DNA of 64,000 bases from Bog-756 sp963753905 (GCA_963753905.1 CAVWDZ010000001.1:1054001-1118000); one strand, 5' to 3'; positions 14,528 to 23,216 are shown, counted from the first letter of the stretch. Notes: generated by a model from the sequence alone, not told the origin. Translations and numbers: made by a program.

Positions 14528-15606
14528 CGGAGTGCCCTTCCGGTCAGGTGGATGAAGACGTCCTCGAGGTTGGGCTCACCCAGTCTGGCATCGACCAGGT
14601 TGGCCCCGGCGGCGCTGACGACCTGAGCGACCGGGGCCACGAACGTGGCCGGCTCACCATCGACGTGGATCCGGATGCGCCAGCCGCTGATGGTCGGGTC
14701 GTCGAGCCGCTCGGTCTCGCCCACCCCGGCGAGACCGCTGATCCTGGTGACCAGTGTGGTGGGGTCGGCCTGGCTCGACGCGGCCGGCTCGACCGTGCAG
14801 TCGAGCGTGCGCTCGCCGGCCATCCCCCGTACCAGCGCGGCGGGGGTGTCGAGGGCCAGGAGGGTCCCGTGGTCGATGATCGCCACCCGGTCGCTGAGGG
14901 TGGCCGCCTCGTCCATGTCGTGGGTGGTGATGACCACTGTCGTCCCGGAGGCTTTGAGCTCGGCCACCTTCTCCCAGAGGAAGAGGCGGGCCGCTGGGTC
15001 GAGACCGGTCGACGGCTCGTCGAGGAACAGTACGGCCGGGGAGTGCATGAGTGCCCGTGCGATCATCATCCGCTGGATCTGGCCCCCCGAGAAGTCGTCG
15101 GGCCGGCCCTCGGGACGGTCGGCCAACCCGAACTGTTCCAACAGGTCGTCGGCCAGCCGGTTCCGCTGCTCGCGGGGCACCCCGTGGTAGCTGGCGTGGA
15201 AGAGCAGGTTCTGCCGCACGGAGAGCGACCGGTCGAGGTTGTTCTGCTGGGGCACCACCCCGAGCACCCGCCGCGCACCGACCGGGTTGCCCACCACGTC
15301 GACCCCGGCGACCAGTGCCCTGCCCCGGGTCGGGCGGATCCGGGTGGTGAGGATGCCGATGGTGGTGGACTTGCCCGCGCCGTTCGGACCGAGGAATCCG
15401 AAGACCTCGCCGTGCTCCACCTGGAAGGTCACCCCGCCGAGCGAGTCCACCGGTGCCTTGGGGTACCTCTTCGCCAGGTCGGCGACCTCGACGGCAGGCT
15501 CGGGAGCGGTCCCGGGCGAGCTCCCGTCGGAACGGGTCGTGGTCAGGCCACCGCTGCGATGCTCCGGGCCGGAGTCACCGTCCGTGTCGTGAGGTGCTGC
15601 GCTCAT
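14524..15606 (-). CDS. ABC-2 type transporter ATP-binding protein (DrrA-like)
   Basis: A 360-residue ATPase with Walker A (GPNGAGKST), Q-loop (VVPQQNN), signature (DFSGGQIQR), Walker B (AVLFLDEPSTGLDP) and the H-loop (VITTHDMDEA). The C-terminal 90 residues form the DrrA-type regulatory extension, ending in LGEPNLEDVFIHLTGRALR. ATG 15606 (MSAAPHD) is chosen over the upstream GTG because it leaves a short Ser/Thr/Gly-rich N-terminus. It forms an exporter with the overlapping permease gene. Confidence 0.9.
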   Translation of the reverse strand: MSAAPHDTDGDSGPEHRSGGLTTTRSDGSSPGTAPEPAVEVADLAKRYPKAPVDSLGGVTFQVEHGEVFGFLGPNGAGKSTTIGILTTRIRPTRGRALVAGVDVVGNPVGARRVLGVVPQQNNLDRSLSVRQNLLFHASYHGVPREQRNRLADDLLEQFGLADRPEGRPDDFSGGQIQRMMIARALMHSPAVLFLDEPSTGLDPAARLFLWEKVAELKASGTTVVITTHDMDEAATLSDRVAIIDHGTLLALDTPAALVRGMAGERTLDCTVEPAASSQADPTTLVTRISGLAGVGETERLDDPTISGWRIRIHVDGEPATFVAPVAQVVSAAGANLVDARLGEPNLEDVFIHLTGRALR

Positions 15607-15757
15607 GCCCCGTCTCTCGTGTCGTGGGTGGCCCTCGGCGGACCGTTCCTGGATCGACGACGTGTCCCCGACCGGTGCCGACGATACGGTACGGGGCGCG
15701 GACGGCACGACTCCGACCCTCGAGTGCAGGATCGGCCCGCCCGCGGGGAGGTAAGAG

Positions 15758-15838
15758 GTGAAGGTCGTCACCGGAAGCGGCGTGCGGCGGCAAGCCGACG
15801 GTAGGGCGGTCGGCCGCGCATCGCGGGCGTCCTCGTGA
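15758..15838 (+). CDS. Possible 26-residue leader ORF coupled to the substrate-binding protein
   Basis: GTG 15758 follows a good ribosome-binding site (GGGGAGG, 15745-15751). The frame ends with TGA at 15836-15838, overlapping GTG 15835 of the next gene. The peptide is Arg/Ser/Gly-rich and has no family. It may exist only to couple translation. Confidence 0.3.
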   Translation: MKVVTGSGVRRQADGRAVGRASRASS

Positions 15839-17361
15839 AGGGGTGGTCGCGGTGGAACCCGCTGTCCGCGCTGGCCCGCTCATGGAGTCATTTCGTCCGG
15901 CGACCCCGGGCCACACAGGTGCGGACCGTGGTCACGGTCGGGGTGGTGCTCGTCGGGACCGTGCTCTGGGTGGTGGCCGCTCCCTCGAGCGCGTCGCCGA
16001 CAGCCACGTCGACCACACCGACGACAGTCGGGTCGGGCACTGTGGTCGACCGGGCCAGCACCTCGAGCCGGGGAGTCACCGCGCACACGATCAACGTGGT
16101 CTTTCCCGTGGTGTCCCTCAATTCCCTGGCGGGACAGGAGGGTTTCGCCGAGGATGCCGAATACGGTGAACAGCAGAAGGCGATCGACTTCTACGTCGGC
16201 CTGATCAACAAGAGCGGGGGAATCAACGGACGCAAGATCAACCCGATCATCACCAGCTTCGACCCGACCAACGAGGCGGTCATGCGTGCGGACTGCAAGA
16301 CCTGGACCGAAGGCTCCCCGGCCGCGTTCGCGGTGCTCGACGGGATCGGGGCGTGGACCGGTGACAACGAGCTCTGCATCACCCAGGAGGGTCAGACCCC
16401 GTTCATCGGGCAGTGGTCGACGGTCACCGACTGGACCGACCAGGGAGCGCCCTACCTGTGGTGGACGGGACCCGATCAGTCGGTGATCCTGAAGGCGGTG
16501 GTCGGGTGGGGCATCGACTCGGGCATGCTCGGGAAGACCAACAAGGTGGGGGTGATCTCCGGCGACCGGGCTTCCGACCAGTTGGCGCTCAACAGCTATC
16601 TGCTGCCGGACCTGCATGCCGCTGGAGTCACCCCGGTGGTCGAGACCATCGCCTCGGACCCCACCGAGACGGCGACCACCGACAGTCAGGCGCCACTGGT
16701 CATCCAGCAACTGCGCAACGCCGGGGTCACCTCGGTGATCCCCCTGATCCCGTTCAACGTCTTCTACCCGGTGCTCCAGGCCGAGACCGACCAGCAGTAC
16801 TACCCGCGGCTGCTCCTCAGCGACTACGAGGAGAGCATCGAGTCGGCACTCGGACTCATCCCCATCCCCTACGAGAAAGCGCTCGACGGCCAGGAGGGCC
16901 TCACCACCGAGACGCTCGGCGGCGGGCCGACCTACTCCGACTACACCGGCCCGAAGGGCTACGACACCGGGGTGCACAACTGCTGGGTGCCCTGGCACAA
17001 GGCCTACCCGCAGATCCCGTCCGGCGACACCACCGACTACATCGAGGAGCAGGGACCGGTCGTGAGCTGGTGTCAGGTCATCCAGCTCTTCGCCACCGCC
17101 GCCCGGGCTGCCGGACCCGACCTCAACCGGCGGACGTTCGTCACGGCAATGTCCAAGATCACAGATTTCCCGGGCACGGTCACCCCGGTCCTCAGTTTCG
17201 CGCCCGACAAACGCTACGGACCGACCGAGTTCAAGATCGTGCGGCTCCACAACAACGTGCCGCCGTCGTCCGCATGCCAGCTGACCTCCCAGGACAAGGC
17301 CCAGGGGACCTGCTGGGTGACCGTGCAGCCGTTCGCGCCGCTTCCCTCCCCGTCCCACTGA
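15835..17361 (+). CDS. ABC transporter substrate-binding protein (branched-chain amino acid/Peripla_BP_6 type)
   Basis: A 508-residue extracytoplasmic binding protein. A single membrane-anchor or signal segment lies at about residues 31-50 (VVTVGVVLVGTVLWVVAA), followed by a Ser/Thr/Pro linker to about residue 80. The Venus-flytrap domain follows, with INVVFPVVSLNS, an INGRKINPIITSFDP motif typical of LivJ-like proteins, and ADCKTWTEG. There is no lipobox, so it is probably anchored by an uncleaved segment. The nearest Liv-type permease genes lie 11 kb downstream on the same strand and lack a binding protein of their own, so this could serve them. The ligand is unknown. Confidence 0.85.
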   Translation: MKGWSRWNPLSALARSWSHFVRRPRATQVRTVVTVGVVLVGTVLWVVAAPSSASPTATSTTPTTVGSGTVVDRASTSSRGVTAHTINVVFPVVSLNSLAGQEGFAEDAEYGEQQKAIDFYVGLINKSGGINGRKINPIITSFDPTNEAVMRADCKTWTEGSPAAFAVLDGIGAWTGDNELCITQEGQTPFIGQWSTVTDWTDQGAPYLWWTGPDQSVILKAVVGWGIDSGMLGKTNKVGVISGDRASDQLALNSYLLPDLHAAGVTPVVETIASDPTETATTDSQAPLVIQQLRNAGVTSVIPLIPFNVFYPVLQAETDQQYYPRLLLSDYEESIESALGLIPIPYEKALDGQEGLTTETLGGGPTYSDYTGPKGYDTGVHNCWVPWHKAYPQIPSGDTTDYIEEQGPVVSWCQVIQLFATAARAAGPDLNRRTFVTAMSKITDFPGTVTPVLSFAPDKRYGPTEFKIVRLHNNVPPSSACQLTSQDKAQGTCWVTVQPFAPLPSPSH

Positions 17362-17420
17362 GCTCGACGTCGTTGCTCGCCGCAGCGGTCGCAGCGCCGG
17401 GCCGCTGGTAGACAGGCGTC

Positions 17421-19070
17421 ATGCAGCCGGTCGGCGTCGATACCACCGCGTCCGATCCGCTGGGCCCGCCATGGTGGCGGACGGGAGTCCTGTACCAGAT
17501 CTATCCCCGATCGTTCGCCGACGCGAATGGCGACGGCATCGGCGACCTCCAAGGGATCATCGACCACCTCGACCACCTGCGCTGGCTCGGGGTGGACGGC
17601 ATCTGGCTCGGTCCGATCAACGCCTCGCCGCACGCGGACTGGGGCTACGACGTGGCCGACTACCTGTCGATCGATCCCGACCTGGGGAGCGAGGACGACG
17701 TGGACCGGCTCATCGCCGAAGCCGGCCGGCGCGGGATCCGGATCCTCATGGACCTCGTTCCGAGCCACACCAGCGACCGCCACCCGTGGTTCATCGACTC
17801 CCGGTCCTCGAAGACCGCACGACACCGCAACTGGTACGTGTGGGCCGATCCGAAGCCCGACGGATCACCCCCCAACAACTGGGTCTCGAGTTTCGGTGGA
17901 CCCCCATGGGATCTGGACGAGCAGACCGGCCAGTACTACCGGCACACCCACCTGAGCGAGCAGCCGGACCTCAACTGGTGGGAGCCGGAGGTTCGCGCGG
18001 CCTTCGACTCCGTCATGACTCACTGGCTGGACCGCGGGATCGCAGGCTTTCGCATCGACGCAGTGACCGCGATCGTGCAGGACGCGCAGCTGCGGGACAA
18101 TCCCCCCGCTCCGGAGACCAACGCGACGGATGACTTCGTCTTCGGGCAGCATCCGGAGTTCAACAGCGATCGTCCGGAGGTCCACGACGTGCTCCGACAC
18201 TGGCGCCAGCTGGCCGACCGCTATCCGGATCGGGTGTTGTTGGGGGAAACCCCGGTGCCGACGGTCGAGGCCCTCGCGCGGTACTACGGGAACGGCTACG
18301 ACGAGCTTCATCTGGCGTTCGACTTCCCGTTCATCAGCGCACCACTCGAGGCCGATGCCCTGCGAGCGGTGGTCGAGGCCAGCGAGCAGGCGCTCCCGAG
18401 CGGCGCATGGCCGGTCTGGACAGGGTCGAACCACGACGTCGGCCGTTTCGCCACCCGGTGGGCCGCGGGATCCCCGGCCAGGGCTCGGGTGGCCCTGACG
18501 GTGCTCCTGTGCCTGCGGGGGACTCCGGTGCTCTACCAGGGCGACGAGCTGGGTCAGCCAGACACAGTGGTGTCCCGCGCCCAGCTCCGGGATCCCCTCG
18601 GAGCCAGGTTCTGGCCCCACTGGCGCGGCCGGGACGGCTGTCGGACACCGATGCCCTGGCGCGACGTCTCCGGCGGCGGCTTCACCCCGCCAGAAGTCGA
18701 GCCGTGGCTCCCGCTGGGCGACGTGGGCGCCTGCAACGTGGAGGACCAGATGGCCGACCAGGACTCGATGGTGCACCTGGCCCGGGATCTCATCGCCCTG
18801 CGGCGGGCCGTGCCGGCGCTTCAGACCGGGTCCTACCGATCGATGGCAACCACCCCCGGTGCCTGGGCCTGGAGCCGGGACGAGCGGCTGGTCGTCCTGG
18901 CCAGCCTCTGCGACGAACCGGCGTCCCTGGGCGGGATCACCGGCACGGTCCGCCTAGGCACCGACCGCTCCCGGGAGGGCGAGGAGGTTGACGGCACGGT
19001 GGTGGTCTCCGGGTGGGAGGCGGTCGTCGTGGATCGTTCAGCGTCCGGTGGGGCGGATGGGGCTGGATAA
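17421..19070 (+). CDS. GH13 alpha-glucosidase / oligo-1,6-glucosidase-like enzyme
   Basis: A 549-residue GH13 enzyme of the alpha-glucosidase subfamily group, hydrolysing alpha-linked gluco-oligosaccharides. All four conserved regions are present: MDLVPSHTS (region I), GFRIDAV with the Asp nucleophile near residue 213, LLGET with the Glu acid/base near residue 276, and GSNHDVGR with the third Asp near residue 338. It opens with GVLYQIYPRSFADANGDGIGDL, and no signal peptide precedes it, so the protein is cytoplasmic and acts on imported sugars. ATG 17421 lies 6 nt behind a weak TAGACA -10-like box. A domain-C beta sandwich is present at the end. Confidence 0.93.
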   Translation: MQPVGVDTTASDPLGPPWWRTGVLYQIYPRSFADANGDGIGDLQGIIDHLDHLRWLGVDGIWLGPINASPHADWGYDVADYLSIDPDLGSEDDVDRLIAEAGRRGIRILMDLVPSHTSDRHPWFIDSRSSKTARHRNWYVWADPKPDGSPPNNWVSSFGGPPWDLDEQTGQYYRHTHLSEQPDLNWWEPEVRAAFDSVMTHWLDRGIAGFRIDAVTAIVQDAQLRDNPPAPETNATDDFVFGQHPEFNSDRPEVHDVLRHWRQLADRYPDRVLLGETPVPTVEALARYYGNGYDELHLAFDFPFISAPLEADALRAVVEASEQALPSGAWPVWTGSNHDVGRFATRWAAGSPARARVALTVLLCLRGTPVLYQGDELGQPDTVVSRAQLRDPLGARFWPHWRGRDGCRTPMPWRDVSGGGFTPPEVEPWLPLGDVGACNVEDQMADQDSMVHLARDLIALRRAVPALQTGSYRSMATTPGAWAWSRDERLVVLASLCDEPASLGGITGTVRLGTDRSREGEEVDGTVVVSGWEAVVVDRSASGGADGAG

Positions 19071-19122
19071 CCGCTGCAACGCCGCCCGTGATCTCTCACC
19101 AGAAGAGGGCCCGAGGGTAATT

Positions 19123-19189
19123 TTGCGAATCCGGTATATGTCATATACATACATGCCGCCGCGCGTATGCCATATACCGAAAATCGCAA
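19123..19189. repeat. AT-rich long imperfect inverted repeat
   Basis: CGGTATATGTCATA (19132-19145) is mirrored by TATGCCATATACCG (19166-19179), 13 of 14 bases complementary. The arms extend outward through TTGCGA/TCGCAA with a small bulge, giving arms of about 23 bases around a 20-base loop. It lies between the ends of two convergent genes (GH13 and ThuA-like), so it is more likely a terminator or mobile repeat than an operator. It is a marked AT island in high-GC sequence. Confidence 0.65.
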
Positions 19190-19202
19190 TCGACACATGG
19201 GT

Positions 19203-19297
19203 CCGACCGACTGCACCGATCCACACCGGTCCACACCGGTCCACCCAACGTCTCCGGTGCACGCCGGCCCGACCGACTGCACCGGTTCACACCGGTC
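19203..19297. repeat. Direct repeats with CCACACCGGT cores
   Basis: A segment starting CCGACCGACTGCACCG recurs at about 19203 and 19269 (spacing about 66 bp). Each copy continues into C/T-CACACCGGTCC, and the first copy has an extra tandem CCACACCGGT. No open frame or known element type explains them. Confidence 0.6.
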
Positions 19298-19331
19298 CGC
19301 GTGCTCGCCCCGATGCGGACGGCGCCGACGT

Positions 19332-20057
19332 TCAGTCCTCGCCGGCGCGGGCGGTTGCCCAGTCCAGCCCCCCGGCAAGATGTCGCAGGTAGCTGGGGCT
19401 CTCCCAGGCATGGGCGAAGTGGCCGAGCGAGGTCGAGAAGACCCGACCGTTCCCCTCGGTGAAGCACCACGAGAGGGGATAGCCCGCCGCTCCACCCGTT
19501 CCCGTCGACAGCGCGATGTCCGCGGGGTGCTCCCCTGGCCCGAACTGGTCCGGTCTGGCCGCGAGCAGGATGCGCGCGTCGGGACGGAGATCGCGGAAGA
19601 GGTAGACCTCGTCGTGCCAGGACAGGGTCGGTCCGAAATGGGCGACCGCGGGATGGGTCGGCTCGAGCACCTCGATGGTGAACGAACAGGTCCATGGGTG
19701 GCCGGCGAACCGACCGCCGACCAGCAGCCCGTAGTCGTCCCAGCCGTGACAGGAGTCGGTGGCCGAATGGATCGCCATGACCGAGGTGCGGCCACTGCGG
19801 ACCCCTTCGACGAACGTGGCACGTTGGTCGGGTGACCACGGGGTCTCGCCGATGGTGAACAGCGCCACCACGGTCGCCTGCGCGAGCAGGTCCGTGTCCA
19901 GCGAGCGGACGTCGGGCACCCGGTGGAAGGCGAGGCCTGCCGACTCGGCCAGTTCGGCGAAGGCGGTCGCCGACTGATCGAGAACACCGTGCACTCCGGC
20001 CGGTCCGTCCGCGTAGGGTGCGACCTGAGTGACGTAGAGCAGGGACGGCGCAGGCAC
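19332..20057 (-). CDS. ThuA-like domain protein
   Basis: A 241-residue protein of the ThuA (trehalose utilisation) family, which has a class I glutamine amidotransferase-like fold of uncertain chemistry. Family marks are GETPWSPDQRATFVEGVRSG, AIHSATDSCHGWDDY, the HPAVAHF segment and the C-terminal PLSWCFTEGNGRVFSTSLGHFAHAWE. It starts at GTG 20057, placed 6 nt behind a TAGGAT box. It is divergent from GH1. The family is commonly found in sugar utilisation loci, which fits the position between GH13 and GH1 genes. Confidence 0.85.
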   Translation of the reverse strand: MPAPSLLYVTQVAPYADGPAGVHGVLDQSATAFAELAESAGLAFHRVPDVRSLDTDLLAQATVVALFTIGETPWSPDQRATFVEGVRSGRTSVMAIHSATDSCHGWDDYGLLVGGRFAGHPWTCSFTIEVLEPTHPAVAHFGPTLSWHDEVYLFRDLRPDARILLAARPDQFGPGEHPADIALSTGTGGAAGYPLSWCFTEGNGRVFSTSLGHFAHAWESPSYLRHLAGGLDWATARAGED

Positions 20058-20063
20058 GGCCGG

Positions 20064-20069
20064 ATCCTA
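20064..20069 (-). promoter_or_regulatory. -10 element (TAGGAT) for a leaderless ThuA-like transcript
   Basis: On the minus strand TAGGAT is followed by 6 nt and GTG 20057. This spacing supports GTG as a leaderless start. Confidence 0.4.
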
Positions 20070-20105
20070 CCGTCGGGTCCGGGGTCGACGCCCAGGGTGC
20101 GATGC

Positions 20106-20111
20106 AATACT
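20106..20111 (+). promoter_or_regulatory. -10 element (AATACT) for the GH1 leader ORF
   Basis: AATACT is followed by 6 nt and ATG 20118, which opens a 12-codon ORF coupled to GH1. It lies only about 40 bp from the divergent ThuA -10 box, so a regulator bound here could control both directions. Confidence 0.38.
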
Positions 20112-20117
20112 GAGCGG

Positions 20118-20156
20118 ATGCGTCACGCTGCGGCGAGTGGGGGGACCCGCCGGTGA
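20118..20156 (+). CDS. 12-codon leader ORF (MRHAAASGGTRR) coupled to GH1
   Basis: ATG 20118 to TGA 20154-20156; the stop overlaps GTG 20153 of the GH1 gene. It is probably a leaderless mini-ORF that delivers ribosomes to GH1. Confidence 0.35.
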   Translation: MRHAAASGGTRR

Positions 20157-21661
20157 CCGCCGACCAGGAGGCGGTCGCGCTTCCCGCCGACTTCCTCTTC
20201 GGTGTCGCGACCGCGGGGTTCCAAGTGGAGGGCGGATACAACGGACCGGGCGAGCCGGCCAACAACTGGGCGCGTTGGGAGGCCGGCGGCCGGATCGAGC
20301 CCTCGGGTAACGCGTGCGACTTCTGGCTCCGTCCCGAGGACGCCCTGGACCGTGCTGCCGGCATGGGATGCAACGCGTTCCGCCTCTCGGTCGAGTGGAC
20401 GCGACTCGAGCCGGCGGAAGGCGAGATCGACGATACCGCGCTCGACGGCTACGTGCGGATCCTCGATGCCTGTCGCGAACGGGGAATGGAACCGATCGTG
20501 AGTCTGCACCACTTCACCCATCCGGCATGGCTCGGAGACGAGTTCTGGCTGGACCCCGACTCCCCCGACCGGTTCGCCGCGCACGTGTCGCGGGTGGTGG
20601 CGGCGGTGTCGGACCGGTGCCGGAAGTGGGTCACGATCAACGAACCGAACATCGTGGCCCTGATGGGGTGGGTGGAGGGGGCGTATCCCCCCGGACGCAG
20701 CCGCGCGTTCACCGAAGCGTTCACCGTGCTGGACAATCTCCTCACAGCGCACGTCCGGGCGCACCGGGTCGTGCACCGACTGCAGCCGGACGCCATGGTC
20801 ACGGTCAATACCAGTTCGTCCTCGATCTACGAGCACGACCGGTTGCTCACCGACCTGCTCACCGTGCGGGCAGCCGGGGTGGCGCGGGACGACGTCGACG
20901 ACTGGATCGACGAACGACGTGCGCTCCACGACGAACGGGTGCCGGCAGGAGGGCGCGGCGAGCTCCTGCTCCGGCGGCTCTTCGCTGCCGCCTCACCGTA
21001 CGGCGACGTCCGGCGCGGCTCGCTCCTTGACGGCCTGCTGCGCTCCCGCCTGCGCCAGAACGCGCCCAGGCGGGTCCTGGATGCCGTCTACGACGTGGTC
21101 GAGGAGCAGCGCCCCCTGGATGCGACCGGGTTCGACTGGTACGACCCGGTCGCCAGCCACGCCACCCGGCTCCCCGGCCACGAGACCTCGGGCGGACGGC
21201 GCTGGGAGCCCTCGCGGGCCATCTGGGACGTCCGTGCCGACCCCGGGGGCCTGACGCGTTGGTGCCGGGACCAGCACGAGCTCCTGCCCGGGATGCCGCT
21301 CTGGGTCGTGGAGAACGGGCTGTGCAACCGGGTTCGCAACGGCCGCTCCTATCCGCGACCCGACGGCTGGGACCGTCCGCGCTACCTCAGCGAGCACGTC
21401 GCCGCGGTGGTCGACGCCGTCGCCTCGGGTACGCCGGTCACCGCCTACCTCCACTGGTCGCTGGTCGACAACTACGAGTGGGGCAGTTACGAGCCCCGGT
21501 TCGGCATCTTCGGCATCGACCGGGCAAGGGGACCGCGGGGGTTCCGCTGGCTCGACACCGACGCCATGGGCCGGGACTCGGCCGGCACCTATCGCCAGCT
21601 CATCTCCTGGGCGCGTGACGGGGCGCACGGCACACCGCCGGGTCCGACCCGGACGGCATGA
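20153..21661 (+). CDS. GH1 family beta-glycosidase
   Basis: A 502-residue retaining beta-glycosidase (beta-glucosidase type). It opens with FLFGVATAGFQVEGG. The acid/base Glu is E164 in TINEPN and the nucleophile is E387 in WVVENGL; the aglycone-side YLHWSLVDNYEWG motif follows. The central region (about residues 240-330) is longer and more Arg-rich than usual. No signal peptide is present, so it acts in the cytoplasm on imported beta-glycosides. The start GTG 20153 is fixed by family alignment and by the GTGA overlap with the short leader ORF. Confidence 0.93.
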   Translation: MTADQEAVALPADFLFGVATAGFQVEGGYNGPGEPANNWARWEAGGRIEPSGNACDFWLRPEDALDRAAGMGCNAFRLSVEWTRLEPAEGEIDDTALDGYVRILDACRERGMEPIVSLHHFTHPAWLGDEFWLDPDSPDRFAAHVSRVVAAVSDRCRKWVTINEPNIVALMGWVEGAYPPGRSRAFTEAFTVLDNLLTAHVRAHRVVHRLQPDAMVTVNTSSSSIYEHDRLLTDLLTVRAAGVARDDVDDWIDERRALHDERVPAGGRGELLLRRLFAAASPYGDVRRGSLLDGLLRSRLRQNAPRRVLDAVYDVVEEQRPLDATGFDWYDPVASHATRLPGHETSGGRRWEPSRAIWDVRADPGGLTRWCRDQHELLPGMPLWVVENGLCNRVRNGRSYPRPDGWDRPRYLSEHVAAVVDAVASGTPVTAYLHWSLVDNYEWGSYEPRFGIFGIDRARGPRGFRWLDTDAMGRDSAGTYRQLISWARDGAHGTPPGPTRTA

Positions 21662-21689
21662 GCTCCCGGTTCGGGTCCCCGAGAGTGCG

Positions 21690-21702
21690 GCAGCGATGCT
21701 GC
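21690..21702. promoter_or_regulatory. Palindrome GCAGCGATGCTGC, possible operator
   Basis: A 13-bp perfect palindrome (5-bp arms, 3-nt centre) lies 14 bp upstream of the GH4 -10 box, overlapping where a -35 box would be. A repressor bound here would block transcription. No regulator gene is present in the window. Confidence 0.3.
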
Positions 21703-21716
21703 GGAGAGCGGCTGGA

Positions 21717-21722
21717 TAGAGT
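21717..21722 (+). promoter_or_regulatory. -10 element (TAGAGT) for the GH4 operon leader
   Basis: TAGAGT is followed by 7 nt and ATG 21730, which starts a 12-codon leader ORF. The same TAGAGT-N7-start arrangement occurs at 34449. Confidence 0.42.
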
Positions 21723-21729
21723 GAGCGTC

Positions 21730-21768
21730 ATGGCAGACGGTGACGATCGGGCGCGGCGGGGACGCTGA
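21730..21768 (+). CDS. 12-codon leader ORF (MADGDDRARRGR) in front of GH4
   Basis: ATG 21730 to TGA 21766-21768, ending 5 nt before the GH4 start codon. It is probably leaderless and leaves no room for a separate ribosome-binding site for GH4, which suggests coupling by reinitiation. Confidence 0.35.
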   Translation: MADGDDRARRGR

Positions 21769-21773
21769 GCGAC

Positions 21774-23123
21774 ATGCAGATCACCATCATCGGGGGCGGC
21801 AGCTACCAGTGGACACCGGAGCTCCTGGCCGACCTGCTGGGTACCGAGTCCCTCCACGGCGCGCACGTGGTGCTCGAGGACATCGACTCCGCGCCGCTCG
21901 AGAAGATGGAAGCGCTCGGGTGCCGGCTCTCCGAGGAGATGGGAGCGGGAGTCACCTTCGCCACCACCACCGACCAGCGCCGGGCCCTCACCGGTGCCGA
22001 CTTCGTCATCGTGACGATCTCGACCGGCGGGTTCGAGTCGATGGAGGTCGACCTCGAGGTGCCTGCGAGGTACGGCGTCCGCCAGTCGGTGGGGGACACG
22101 GTGGGCCCGGGTGGGATCAACCGCTCCTTGCGAAACGTACCGGTTCTGGTCGGCGTCGCAAAGGACATGGTCGAGGTGTGTCCGGACGCCTGGCTGCTCA
22201 ACATCACCAATCCGATGACCTGTTTGACCCGGGCAGTGTGCCGCGAGACCCCGGTCAAGACGGTCGGCCTCTGCCATGAGGTCGGGAACTGGACGATGGA
22301 TCTGGCCATCGCGCTCGGCCGCCCGGCCGAGGCGGTGCAGGCCACGGTCGCCGGGGTCAACCACCTGCCGGTGGTCACCGAGCTCCTCGTGGACGGTGAC
22401 GACGGCTTCGCCGTCCTCACCGAGATGGTCTCCGAGGCCGGCGGGCTGGAGGCGTTGGGACCCCATCCGGGCCAGTCCGATGCCGAACCGTTCTCCCATC
22501 TCGACTTCGTCCGTCGCCATGTGCTCTCCCTCACGTTCCTCGAGATGTGGGGGGCGCTTCCCGCCGCGGGGGACCGGCACATCGCCGAGTTCGTCCCCTG
22601 GGCGCTCACCGAGCCGTCGCGATGGGGTGGCGACTACAACATCGAGCTGACCTCGATCGGCAGACGGCGGAAGCACCAGGACGAATATGTCGCCGACGTC
22701 GACTCCTGGCTGGCCGGTACCAAGCAGCTCCAGACCTGGCCGTCGGGCGAGCTCCCGGCGCCGGTCATCGACGCACTGGTGACAGGCTCGGCCCGCACCG
22801 TCCCGGCCAACATCCCGAACACCGGGCAGGTGCCTGATGCGCCGGCCGGCGCGGTGGTCGAGTCGATGTGCGTGGTCGACGGTGACGGCATCCACGGCCG
22901 TGACCGCGCCGCCCTCCCGGCCCCGTTCGCCGAGCTGGTCCGGCGGCACGCGGCGATCACCGAGCTGACCCTGGATGCCGCCCTCGATGGGGACCGATCG
23001 CTCGCCACCTCCGCCTTCCTGCTCGATCCCCTCGCCGGCAGGGGTGATCTCCACCAGACCGAGGCGATGGTCGGCGAGCTCCTCGCGGGCACCGCGCCCT
23101 GGCTGCCGCAGTTCGGCTCCTGA
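21774..23123 (+). CDS. GH4 family NAD- and metal-dependent glycosidase (6-phospho-glycosidase type)
   Basis: A 449-residue GH4 enzyme. It opens with an NAD-binding Rossmann motif (ITIIGGGSYQWTPEL). The metal site is formed by Cys and His in GLCHEVGNW and by the His of AGVNHLP; the NITNPM motif binds substrate. GH4 enzymes cleave glycosides by an oxidation-elimination-addition route using NAD+ and Mn2+, often on 6-phosphorylated or uronic substrates. It heads a run of four plus-strand genes (GH4, dehydrogenase, aldolase-like, kinase), which suggests its product enters that pathway. Confidence 0.93.
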   Translation: MQITIIGGGSYQWTPELLADLLGTESLHGAHVVLEDIDSAPLEKMEALGCRLSEEMGAGVTFATTTDQRRALTGADFVIVTISTGGFESMEVDLEVPARYGVRQSVGDTVGPGGINRSLRNVPVLVGVAKDMVEVCPDAWLLNITNPMTCLTRAVCRETPVKTVGLCHEVGNWTMDLAIALGRPAEAVQATVAGVNHLPVVTELLVDGDDGFAVLTEMVSEAGGLEALGPHPGQSDAEPFSHLDFVRRHVLSLTFLEMWGALPAAGDRHIAEFVPWALTEPSRWGGDYNIELTSIGRRRKHQDEYVADVDSWLAGTKQLQTWPSGELPAPVIDALVTGSARTVPANIPNTGQVPDAPAGAVVESMCVVDGDGIHGRDRAALPAPFAELVRRHAAITELTLDAALDGDRSLATSAFLLDPLAGRGDLHQTEAMVGELLAGTAPWLPQFGS

Positions 23124-23216
23124 TCCCGCACCGGGCAGCGGTACGCACCACGTCGACGATGCACGCACCCCGCTAGCCATCGCACCGCGCACCGGGCACG
23201 GTTGAGGAGGACACCC

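Noticed and set aside
17383..17410. Terminator after the substrate-binding protein
   Set aside because: CAGCGG and CCGCTG can pair, but with a 13-nt loop and only six base pairs.
19203..19297. Possible CRISPR array
   Set aside because: The repeated units are irregular, spaced 10 or 66 bp, and have no consistent repeat-spacer pattern; no cas genes are in the window.
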